IMG/VR virus record: IMGVR_UViG_3300034095_001209
Coordinates: 1 to 28,474 of that record
DNA: 28,474 bases
Reading direction: 5' to 3' (one strand)
Source of the DNA: a virus
Under the pieces are notes generated by a model. That model had not been told where the DNA came from. It was given only the letters and a program-made list of their open reading frames with translations, and searched no databases. Position numbers and translations under genes: made by a program. This document shows positions 14,976 through 20,745 of the stretch, one piece after another (position 1 is the first letter of the stretch; the number at the start of each line of letters is the position of its first letter).

Positions 14976-15692
14976 ATGAATTTAGATTGGATAATACAAG
15001 ACCCTATAGACTTTGAACACAAAGAATATGTTTTGATGGACTATACTCAGAAACTTGATGATGAGTTACGTGTGTTGAAATTATACCCATCGTTCCAAGA
15101 GTTATCTCTTCATTATGCCAACACCAGTGTTTTTTTAGAAAAACAAAAACTACTGTTATTAAAAAAAGAAGAGCTTGAACCCGACGAGGAAGTTCTCATA
15201 TCTGATTTAGAATATCAGACGGTTGAGATTAATAACCAAGAAGAAAAAGATGAACTTATGAAGATTGCCAAAATGGCAAACACCAAGTTCAAAGAGTATT
15301 TTATGATTGCCAAGTCTGTTTGGCAAGTTGTTTATGATTCCTTAGATATGGAGTTTGTAAACATGTCACCAATTGAAAGATATGATATTGGATTCTTAAG
15401 GGTTAACTACGACTCAAAGTTTTTGATATTTCAATATCGTATTGAAACCACAATGGAAGATAACCCAACAAATAAGTGTAATGTTGAGCTTATCTATTCA
15501 GGAAAAAAGAAAGACTTTTATAAAACTGCGTTAGAAAATACAACCTTTGAGTTGACAGACTACTCTATTCCATTTTTTGATTTTACATCCAAACAAAAAT
15601 TCCCTTTTGAGGAAAGTTTATTACCATTGATGAAGAGAAGAGTTCTCACTTATGTTTTTCAAACATCAAAGTTTTATAACTTTAAAAAGTAA
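14976..15692 (+). CDS. Unknown conserved-type phage protein, 238 aa
   Basis: The N-terminal part has DWIIQDPIDFEHKEYVLMDY and a helical central region with LLLLKKEELEPDEE. The second half is strand-rich with FLIFQYRIETTM, IPFFDFTSKQKFPFEES and a basic end. By recollection, similar proteins are present in large Bacteroidetes phages, but no domain name applies. There is no signal peptide or membrane span. It is the first gene of a long, tightly spaced plus-strand run. Confidence 0.7.
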   Translation: MNLDWIIQDPIDFEHKEYVLMDYTQKLDDELRVLKLYPSFQELSLHYANTSVFLEKQKLLLLKKEELEPDEEVLISDLEYQTVEINNQEEKDELMKIAKMANTKFKEYFMIAKSVWQVVYDSLDMEFVNMSPIERYDIGFLRVNYDSKFLIFQYRIETTMEDNPTNKCNVELIYSGKKKDFYKTALENTTFELTDYSIPFFDFTSKQKFPFEESLLPLMKRRVLTYVFQTSKFYNFKK

Positions 15693-15696
15693 TAAC

Positions 15697-15804
15697 ATGA
15701 CAATAAAAGAAATCATAGAATTGGTAAAAGAAAATCCAAACGACATGGAACTTGGAAGAAAAATTAGAAATTATGTCAACCAACACCTCGACAAAGAAGC
15801 CTGA
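15697..15804 (+). CDS. Short acidic helical protein, 35 aa
   Basis: The frame starts 4 nt after the previous stop and encodes a short helix pair with the phrase LVKENPNDMEL. The gene at 6699 has a closely related phrase (FFKENPNDLTNL). The end overlaps the next gene by 32 nt in another frame. The tight spacing and the recurring phrase support it despite its length. The function is unknown. Confidence 0.5.
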   Translation: MTIKEIIELVKENPNDMELGRKIRNYVNQHLDKEA

Positions 15805-16192
15805 TTTAGTTGCATGGGATGATGATAAACAAAAATATGTTTCATCAGTATTACCGTATGCTACAAACGTTTCAGGTCCAATTATCAAATTAGACGACGT
15901 TAGTGGATTCAAAGAAAGAGGGGTGGACAAAGTTCAAAAGACATTCACCAACAAATACAAAGAATTAATTCAAGAGTACAACAACTTAGTTGACGAAGTT
16001 AACCTAAATGAGTTGATATATAACTCCAACTATACTTTTGAACCTGTTATCGGTGAAATTTATCATTTGTACCAAAGAAATAATGGAGAATATTTCTTAT
16101 CTTTGATTTTACCTTCCGAATGGAATAGAAAACATATCATAACAGTTACACTTAATTCAGAGCACAAATGGGTTTCAATAAAAGAATTGTAG
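15773..16192 (+). CDS. DUF2452-family protein, 139 aa
   Basis: The sequence KKPDLVAWDDDKQKYVSSVL, then PYATNVSGPIIKLDDVSGFKERG, and the ending GEIYHLYQRNNGEYFLSLI match my recollection of the DUF2452 family, which is shared by Bacteroidetes, some eukaryotes and large phages. The activity is unknown. The ATG at 15773 is used rather than an earlier alternative because it gives the family-like N-terminus (MSTNTSTKKPDLV). It overlaps both neighbours, so translation is probably coupled. Confidence 0.8.
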   Translation: MSTNTSTKKPDLVAWDDDKQKYVSSVLPYATNVSGPIIKLDDVSGFKERGVDKVQKTFTNKYKELIQEYNNLVDEVNLNELIYNSNYTFEPVIGEIYHLYQRNNGEYFLSLILPSEWNRKHIITVTLNSEHKWVSIKEL

Positions 16193-16350
16193 ACAAAGAG
16201 TTGGTTATCAAAACCAAAGAAGAAAATCTCGGACAGTTGTTCCGTGCCGATGCCTTAATCTTTATGGATGGTTGGGCATCAAAATTTTATGAACTTTATC
16301 AAAAAGGATTGAGTAAACAGGATATTATCAAAAAAATAGAAAATGAATAA
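16168..16350 (+). CDS. Unknown small phage protein, 60 aa
   Basis: The gene overlaps the DUF2452 gene by 25 nt. The product has an FNKRIVDKELVIKTK strand region followed by two helices (LFRADALIFMDGWASKFYELYQKG, LSKQDIIKKIENE). Similar 60-residue proteins appear in large phages by recollection. There is no catalytic motif. The stop overlaps the start of the next gene by 8 nt. Confidence 0.65.
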   Translation: MGFNKRIVDKELVIKTKEENLGQLFRADALIFMDGWASKFYELYQKGLSKQDIIKKIENE

Positions 16351-16555
16351 AGATAAAAAAACAACAAAAGAATCCACATTATCATCATCACTTAAACCGA
16401 AAAAGGTTGTAGGATGGTATTGCTTAGGAAGTAAAGACAGGATGAATTGTACTGCATTTACTACTTACAACAAACCTAACCCCATTAAAAGATTCTTTAT
16501 GAGAACCTTACTAGATTTTTATTGGGTTAAAGACACAAACAATGACAAAAAATAA
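16343..16555 (+). CDS. Small protein with duplicated 45-residue core, copy 1 (70 aa)
   Basis: After a short unique N-terminus the protein contains KPKKVVGWYCLGSKDRMNCT, FTTYNKPNPIKRFFMRTLLD and FYWVK. Those 45 residues recur identically in the gene at 17800. The core is aromatic and basic with two cysteines and could be a small membrane-surface or nucleic acid-binding module; this is a guess. Its end overlaps the next ATG. The near-identical DNA shows a recent duplication or gene conversion. Confidence 0.65.
   Translation: MNKDKKTTKESTLSSSLKPKKVVGWYCLGSKDRMNCTAFTTYNKPNPIKRFFMRTLLDFYWVKDTNNDKK
16394..16530 (+). repeat. 137-bp direct repeat, copy 1
   Basis: The segment starting AAACCGAAAAAGG and ending TTGGGTTAA is repeated at 17863-17999, 1469 bp downstream, with only one mismatch (16516 T against 17985 C). 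The coding frame is the same in both copies. Confidence 0.95.
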
Positions 16556-16781
16556 AAAACAAACGGCATTTGACCAGTTATTCACATTGGTAATTAAAAA
16601 ATATGAAAATGTAGAATGGGTATTTCAATTCAATAATGATGAACCTATATTACTTGGACGACCCAAAGATGACACAAAAGAATTGATTTTGACCATTGGT
16701 AATAGGTCTGATTCTAATATTCTATTTAGTGATGGTAAAGGAAACACATTTAAAATTTTCGCAAGGGAGCAAACACTATGA
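16542..16781 (+). CDS. Unknown small protein with MTNxKQ leader, 79 aa
   Basis: The protein starts MTKNKKQTAFDQ, a variant of the MTNNKQQT leader that opens other genes in this cassette. The rest has alternating strands (VEWVFQFNND, LLGRPKDD, LILTIGN, NTFKIFA). No family is recognised. It overlaps the previous gene by 14 nt and the next by 4 nt (ATGA). Confidence 0.65.
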   Translation: MTKNKKQTAFDQLFTLVIKKYENVEWVFQFNNDEPILLGRPKDDTKELILTIGNRSDSNILFSDGKGNTFKIFAREQTL

Positions 16782-17290
16782 CAAACAATAAACAACAACC
16801 CCAACAAGAAAACCCTAATAACCAATTTAGCAATAGTGAACCTATGACATTCGCTCAAAAGGTTGAGTATGTTAAAAGTACGGAGATGACAAACAATAAA
16901 CAACAAACGGAGATGAACAAAGAATTTGTACCCTATGAACTTGCTTTAGAGTTAAAGCAACTTGGATTTGATGAAAAGTGTTTTTGCAATTGGGAAGAGA
17001 GTTGGTCACCGGAACCAGAACACGAGATTAGAATGATTCTGACAACTGACCAGACATGGTTAAGACCCGGATGGGTACGTGCACCAACATTCTCACAAGC
17101 ATTTAGATGGTTTAGAGAGAAGCACTATGTAGATTCTTATATTGGATTTAAAAAAGACACCGACAAAGAGTTTTCGTTTTACTACTACCAAATAAATTGG
17201 ACAAAAGGATTTGGATTTGAAACTTACGAGGAAGCAGAACTTGCTTGTCTTAAAAAATTAATTGAAATAGTCAAGGGAGGTAACAAATGA
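16778..17290 (+). CDS. Bacteroidetes mobile-element-type hypothetical protein, 170 aa, with doubled leader
   Basis: The body, PYELALELKQLGFDEKCFCN, later APTFSQAFRWFREKHYVDSY and ETYEEAELACLKKLIEIV, follows a pattern I recall as widespread in Bacteroidetes prophages and mobile elements, function unknown. The N-terminus contains the leader MTNNKQQ twice, at residues 1 and 37, in frame. The more natural starts for the body are ATG 16886 or ATG 16913. The region before them may be a small gene fused by leader duplication. It begins in an ATGA overlap and ends in one. Confidence 0.7.
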   Translation: MTNNKQQPQQENPNNQFSNSEPMTFAQKVEYVKSTEMTNNKQQTEMNKEFVPYELALELKQLGFDEKCFCNWEESWSPEPEHEIRMILTTDQTWLRPGWVRAPTFSQAFRWFREKHYVDSYIGFKKDTDKEFSFYYYQINWTKGFGFETYEEAELACLKKLIEIVKGGNK

Positions 17291-17583
17291 AACTATACAC
17301 TGAAGAACAATTGCTAAACACTGCTGAGGCGATTAGAGATTACCTTAAAAATTACCCAGAAAAATTCCACGAATCAATGATTGAAAAACACCTTAAGAAT
17401 TTAGCACCCGTTACCACAAAAAGAACTCTCATTATTTACAATACCAAAGAAACAACAGAAGAAGAAGCAAGGCATTTATTAGAGATTCTAAATTGTGATG
17501 ATTCAACATTGTGGGATAACGCAGACCATTGCGGAGTTCAAGTAATTGAAGTACCATTAACCTACGGACATGACAAACAATAA
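17287..17583 (+). CDS. Unknown protein, 98 aa
   Basis: The gene overlaps its upstream neighbour by ATGA and its downstream neighbour by 14 nt. The N-terminal half is helical (LYTEEQLLNTAEAIRDYL). The second half reads RTLIIYNTKETTEEEARHLL and ends HCGVQVIEVPLTYGHDKQ. There is no recognised domain. Support comes from tight coupling and normal codon use. Confidence 0.6.
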   Translation: MKLYTEEQLLNTAEAIRDYLKNYPEKFHESMIEKHLKNLAPVTTKRTLIIYNTKETTEEEARHLLEILNCDDSTLWDNADHCGVQVIEVPLTYGHDKQ

Positions 17584-17803
17584 ACAACAAACGGCAGTAC
17601 AACTAATTATTCAAGCCTTAGATATTGAATGCAAATCAAGAGGAATGAATGTAAATTGGGATATGTATTTAGAAATGGAGAAGGAAAGAATTGAAGCTGC
17701 ATACAACAAAGGAACAGTTCATGGAATTGATTATCCTGAAAGTACACTACCAATAACTGGTGAACAATACTACAACGAAACCTACGGAGGAGGTGAGCAA
17801 TGA
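17570..17803 (+). CDS. MTNNKQQT-leader hypothetical protein, 77 aa
   Basis: The product starts MTNNKQQTAVQL and contains YLEMEKERIEAAYNKG and a GEQYYNETYGG ending. By recollection this pattern (TAV-leader, MEKE-helix, QYYNETYG end) is common among small proteins of Bacteroidetes phages and mobile elements. No function is known for it. Its stop overlaps the next ATG (ATGA). Confidence 0.7.
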   Translation: MTNNKQQTAVQLIIQALDIECKSRGMNVNWDMYLEMEKERIEAAYNKGTVHGIDYPESTLPITGEQYYNETYGGGEQ

Positions 17804-18006
17804 AACAAACTAGCAAAGATTGGTTACAAGAGATATTAGAAGCTAAAATCGCAAGCTTTCCAAAACCGAAAAAGGTTGTAGGATGGTATTGCTTAGGAAG
17901 TAAAGACAGGATGAATTGTACTGCATTTACTACTTACAACAAACCTAACCCCATTAAAAGATTCTTTATGAGAACCTTACTAGACTTTTATTGGGTTAAG
18001 GAATAA
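17800..18006 (+). CDS. Small protein with duplicated 45-residue core, copy 2 (68 aa)
   Basis: A unique N-terminus (MKQTSKDWLQEILEAKIASF) is followed by the same 45-residue core as in the gene at 16343 (KPKKVVGWYCLGSKD, ending FYWVK), identical at the protein level. The different N-termini and the sharp repeat boundaries point to recombination in the coding region rather than whole-gene duplication. Confidence 0.65.
   Translation: MKQTSKDWLQEILEAKIASFPKPKKVVGWYCLGSKDRMNCTAFTTYNKPNPIKRFFMRTLLDFYWVKE
17863..17999 (+). repeat. 137-bp direct repeat, copy 2
   Basis: This is the second copy of the repeat at 16394-16530, with 136 of 137 positions identical. Recombination between the copies would remove 1469 bp, including the genes that start at 16542, 16778, 17287 and 17570. 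Confidence 0.95.
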
Positions 18007-18028
18007 TAACAATAAACAAACAAATATT

Positions 18029-18277
18029 ATGAAAACAATCAGAAATACAAAAACTGGAGAAATCAAACGAGTCGACGACAAAGACGCTAACAACATGGTA
18101 GGAACAAAATGGCAAGGTTGGGAGTACTGTTCAAAGTCTCTGTGGAAAACAGAGGTAAGAGGTTCTGTGAAGGTGGAAAGTAAGAAAGTTGAAAAAAATA
18201 CTTCTGAAAATCTATCTGATAAAAAAATTCGTAAAGAACGAAAAGACGCAAAATCACAAAAGTATGCCAACAGATGA
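18029..18277 (+). CDS. Unknown small basic protein, 82 aa
   Basis: The first half, MKTIRNTKTGEIKRVDDKDA followed by GWEYCSKSLWKTE, follows a pattern seen by recollection in small phage proteins (KTGEI-RV, then W-Y-SK--WK). The second half is a lysine-rich tail. Its ATG is the first good start after the previous gene, 22 nt downstream. It overlaps the next gene by 14 nt. The function is unknown; the basic tail could contact nucleic acid. Confidence 0.65.
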   Translation: MKTIRNTKTGEIKRVDDKDANNMVGTKWQGWEYCSKSLWKTEVRGSVKVESKKVEKNTSENLSDKKIRKERKDAKSQKYANR

Positions 18278-18449
18278 GGAAAAGTTCTTGGCTAAGCTAA
18301 GACAACCAGTACACATTTCTTTCATTGCAAAATACCTTTTGAAGGTAGATGAAGAAGAGGCGATGGAAATCATCAACAAATACATCGAACTTGGTTTGGT
18401 GGAAGAAAGCGAACATGGAAAAGGATATTATGGACTCACAAACCAATGA
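18264..18449 (+). CDS. Small winged-helix-like protein, 61 aa
   Basis: From ATG 18264 the product reads PTDEEKFLAKLRQPVHISFI, then AKYLLKVDEEEAMEIINKYI, then ELGLVEESEHGKGYYGL. A helix, a turn, a second helix and a two-strand wing with a glycine turn are the pattern of small winged helix-turn-helix domains. It could be a regulator of this operon; that is inference from fold pattern only. It overlaps both neighbours. Confidence 0.55.
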   Translation: MPTDEEKFLAKLRQPVHISFIAKYLLKVDEEEAMEIINKYIELGLVEESEHGKGYYGLTNQ

Positions 18450-18675
18450 AATAGAAAAGATGGTTAATCATCCTGACCATTACCGATTCGGTAAAAACAA
18501 TGAATATGAAGCAATCAAAGTTATTGAGGCTTGGGATTTAGATTTCCATTTAGGTAATACTGTGAAGTATATCTCAAGAGCTGGGAAAAAAGAAACCGAT
18601 AAAGAACTTCAAGACCTTAAAAAAGCATTGTGGTATCTACAACGTAAGATTGAACTCATTGAGAGCAAATGTTAA
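18415..18675 (+). CDS. DUF3310-family phage protein, 86 aa
   Basis: The sequence VNHPDHYRFG, then YEAIKVIEAWDLDFHLGNTV, then KYISRAGKK and DLKKALWYLQRKIE is the signature of DUF3310, a family of small helical phage proteins sometimes annotated as nucleotide-kinase-like. It is almost exclusively phage-borne, which supports the phage nature of the window. The start is ATG 18415 or ATG 18430, both inside the preceding gene. The stop overlaps the next gene. Confidence 0.88.
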   Translation: MEKDIMDSQTNEIEKMVNHPDHYRFGKNNEYEAIKVIEAWDLDFHLGNTVKYISRAGKKETDKELQDLKKALWYLQRKIELIESKC

Positions 18676-18833
18676 CTTATTTGTTACTTGGTATGGTGTT
18701 TACGTTTATGGTAGAATCGATGTTAGTATACGGAATTGACGAAACTCGTTTAACTATGAGGGAGAGAGTCTTCACTGTATTTTTGTGGCCAATTATGTTA
18801 TTATACTTAATATTAGAATTACTTAAAAAATGA
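18669..18833 (+). CDS. Small two-span membrane protein, 54 aa
   Basis: This short frame fills the gap between the DUF3310 and methyltransferase genes, overlapping them by 7 and 4 nt. It encodes an N-terminal hydrophobic span (LTYLLLGMVFTFMVESMLVY), a charged loop (GIDETRLTMRERV) and a second span (FTVFLWPIMLLYLILELL). The exact gap-filling position and two clean spans make it a likely gene. No family is recognised. Confidence 0.6.
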   Translation: MLTYLLLGMVFTFMVESMLVYGIDETRLTMRERVFTVFLWPIMLLYLILELLKK

Positions 18834-19711
18834 AGAATATAGAAGAATTAAAAGGAAAGATTTGGAACTCAAACACTGTTGAGTTTATGGACAACATGGA
18901 GGAGGGTTCAATCGACTTGATGGTTACCAGTCCACCATACGGTGTTGGGATTGATTATGACAGTTGGGACGACGATAAAGAATTTAATGAATATATGAAG
19001 TTCACGGAGGAGTGGTTGACTGCAGCGTACCGTGTGTTGAAAGACGATGGTCGTATTGCCATCAACATCCCTTACGAGATTAACCGCCAATCAAAAGGTG
19101 GGAGAATTTATTTTTCAGCTGAGGTATGGGCTGTTATGAGAAAGATAGGTTTTGGTTTCTTTGGTATCATTGACTTGGAAGAGACATCACCACATAGAAG
19201 CAAGACAACTGCGTGGGGAAGTTGGATGAGTCCTTCATCACCATACATTTACAATCCAAAAGAGTGTGTAATCTTGGCGTATAAAAAAGTTCACACTAAG
19301 AAAGTCAAAGGAACACCTCAATGGGAATCTTGGGTTGAAATGATTGATGACCCAAAGAACCCTGACCAACAAAAGAAGAAACAGATGTATGCTGATGATG
19401 ATAAGAAAGACTTCATCAATTTGGTGTACGGACAATGGCATTACTTTGCTGACACCAAACAACAAACCAAAGCAACATTCTCAATGGACATCCCTTGGAA
19501 GGCAATCAAGATTCTATCATACAAAGAGGATGTTATTATGGACCCGTTCAATGGTTCAGGAACAACATGTTTAGCTGCTGAGATGTTGGGAAGGTCTTGG
19601 ATAGGAGTGGACATCAGTCCGAACTACTGTGAAGTGGCACGAAAGAGAGTTAGGGAATACCAATTACAACAAAATCAACTTAAAATACAATTAGAAACCC
19701 CTACTAAATAG
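18830..19711 (+). CDS. TSPPY-type DNA methyltransferase (N4-cytosine or N6-adenine), 293 aa
   Basis: The catalytic motif TSPPYG lies at residues 33-38 and the SAM motif MDPFNGSGTTCLAAEMLGRSWIG lies near the C-terminus (only its core is given by DPFNGSGTT). The order catalytic motif first, then SAM motif, is that of the beta group, which includes N4-cytosine and some N6-adenine enzymes; TSPPY favours N4-cytosine but does not prove it. It should modify phage DNA as protection against restriction, or act as an orphan regulator. It is the last gene of the operon, and its stop codon is part of the terminator hairpin. Confidence 0.9.
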   Translation: MKNIEELKGKIWNSNTVEFMDNMEEGSIDLMVTSPPYGVGIDYDSWDDDKEFNEYMKFTEEWLTAAYRVLKDDGRIAINIPYEINRQSKGGRIYFSAEVWAVMRKIGFGFFGIIDLEETSPHRSKTTAWGSWMSPSSPYIYNPKECVILAYKKVHTKKVKGTPQWESWVEMIDDPKNPDQQKKKQMYADDDKKDFINLVYGQWHYFADTKQQTKATFSMDIPWKAIKILSYKEDVIMDPFNGSGTTCLAAEMLGRSWIGVDISPNYCEVARKRVREYQLQQNQLKIQLETPTK

Positions 19712-19720
19712 GGGTTTTTT
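19697..19720 (+). terminator. Intrinsic terminator overlapping the methyltransferase stop
   Basis: ACCCCTA and TAGGGGT form a 7-bp stem with a CTAAA loop, followed by six T residues. The last codons and the TAG stop of the methyltransferase lie inside the hairpin. Confidence 0.92.
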
Positions 19721-19730
19721 ATTTATGTGA

Positions 19731-19738
19731 TATTTATT
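19731..19738 (+). promoter_or_regulatory. TATTTATT box before the SGNH-like gene
   Basis: GATATTTATTAAAC lies directly after the methyltransferase terminator, with 4 nt between the box and the ATG at 19743. A new transcription start is expected here because the preceding operon has just been terminated. Confidence 0.5.
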
Positions 19739-19742
19739 AAAC

Positions 19743-20312
19743 ATGGGAAAACCTTTCATACTTAATGAACAAGATAGACAACGTATAAAACTCTTATATG
19801 AGGATAGTGTGGAGTCTCAGACAAAAGTCCCTGTAATACCGAGAAATATTATTATTGGTGACTCTCAAACACCTTATGTTGATAACGCAACATCTAAAGC
19901 ATCAAGAATTGGAACTACAGGTGGGGTTGAATCACTTTGGAAAGGTGGTATGGGTGTTAACTGGTTAAAGGATGCTGTAAATGCTTATCCATATGTCAAT
20001 GAGAATGTTGAAAACGTCATCACAGTAATTGGAACTAACGGTAACTTCGGTAGGGTTTTTAATGATGATGTTGCGGGATTGTTCGCAGCAATCGGTGAGA
20101 AGTTTCCAAACACAAGAATATTGGTAGTTCAAGGTTCGTGGGGTTGGGGTGGTCTTGCAAGGACTACAGAAAAACAGGTAAGGGATTATTATAAACAATA
20201 CAAGGAACTAGGAGGTATTTTGATTGAACCACCGATTGGTAACATAGAGCCACATGGAAACAATCCTGTGTACCAAAAAATTGGTTCAGCGATTGATTCT
20301 ATGATTAGATAA
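19743..20312 (+). CDS. SGNH/GDSL-type hydrolase-like protein with leader, 189 aa
   Basis: After the leader MGKPFILNEQDRQRIKLLYE (L-N-E and L-Y-E tripeptides) the protein shows IIIGDSQTP with GDS at residues 39-41, as in block I of SGNH hydrolases. VIGTNGN at about 95-101 matches the block III G-x-N, and NIEPHGNNPVYQKIG with H171 matches the catalytic His block (normally D-x-x-H, here E-P-H). These enzymes are serine esterases and deacylases acting on polysaccharide, lipid or peptidoglycan acetyl groups. A role on the host envelope fits the peptidoglycan-binding-like neighbour. Block II glycine is not clear, so activity is inferred. Confidence 0.7.
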   Translation: MGKPFILNEQDRQRIKLLYEDSVESQTKVPVIPRNIIIGDSQTPYVDNATSKASRIGTTGGVESLWKGGMGVNWLKDAVNAYPYVNENVENVITVIGTNGNFGRVFNDDVAGLFAAIGEKFPNTRILVVQGSWGWGGLARTTEKQVRDYYKQYKELGGILIEPPIGNIEPHGNNPVYQKIGSAIDSMIR

Positions 20313-20319
20313 AATAAGA

Positions 20320-20327
20320 TATTTATA
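20320..20327 (+). promoter_or_regulatory. TATTTATA box before the peptidoglycan-binding-like gene
   Basis: GATATTTATAATAAAA lies 13 nt before the ATG at 20341. The copy at 24975 has the same flanks (GATATTTATAATAAAA) and the same 13-nt distance. Confidence 0.55.
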
Positions 20328-20340
20328 ATAAAATTTGATT

Positions 20341-20745
20341 ATGAAACAATTCAGAATTAACGAACAAGAAAAAAGTAGAATACTTGGTTTACACATCGAA
20401 GCCACGTCAAGACAATACCTAAAAGAAGATTTAAACAATGGTATGACTACTATTGAGAGATATAACTACAATAGGGGTATTCAGTGTTTCTTGAATAAGA
20501 AAAATGTAAAGGATGATGAAGGTAAATCACTAAAAATGGATGGGTCCATTGGTAATTTACCTAACTCTAAAAGTGCTCAAGCAGTTGCAAAATATCAGTC
20601 AATGATTAGGGTAACCCCCGATGGTGTTTGGGGTGAAGATACAATGGATGCGATGCCAGAAAAAGACAAAGTCATTTTCAAACAGTGTATGTCTGACTAC
20701 GGAGATTTATTTGATAAAATTGCACATTACTTCGGTTGGGACTGA
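20341..20745 (+). CDS. Peptidoglycan-binding-like protein with leader, 134 aa
   Basis: The leader MKQFRINEQEKSRILGLH is nearly the same type as in the gene at 19743 (NEQ-R-RI--L). The rest includes RGIQCFLNKKN, then SAQAVAKYQSMIRVTPDGVW and GEDTMDAM. This matches the helix-turn pattern of PG_binding_1 domains (V--FQ---GL--DG--G--T). It would bind cell-wall glycan and target a lytic or structural protein there. The ATG at 20341 is chosen over an alternative start two codons earlier. Its TGA overlaps the DHH-SET gene start, so the two are co-translated. Confidence 0.65.
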   Translation: MKQFRINEQEKSRILGLHIEATSRQYLKEDLNNGMTTIERYNYNRGIQCFLNKKNVKDDEGKSLKMDGSIGNLPNSKSAQAVAKYQSMIRVTPDGVWGEDTMDAMPEKDKVIFKQCMSDYGDLFDKIAHYFGWD

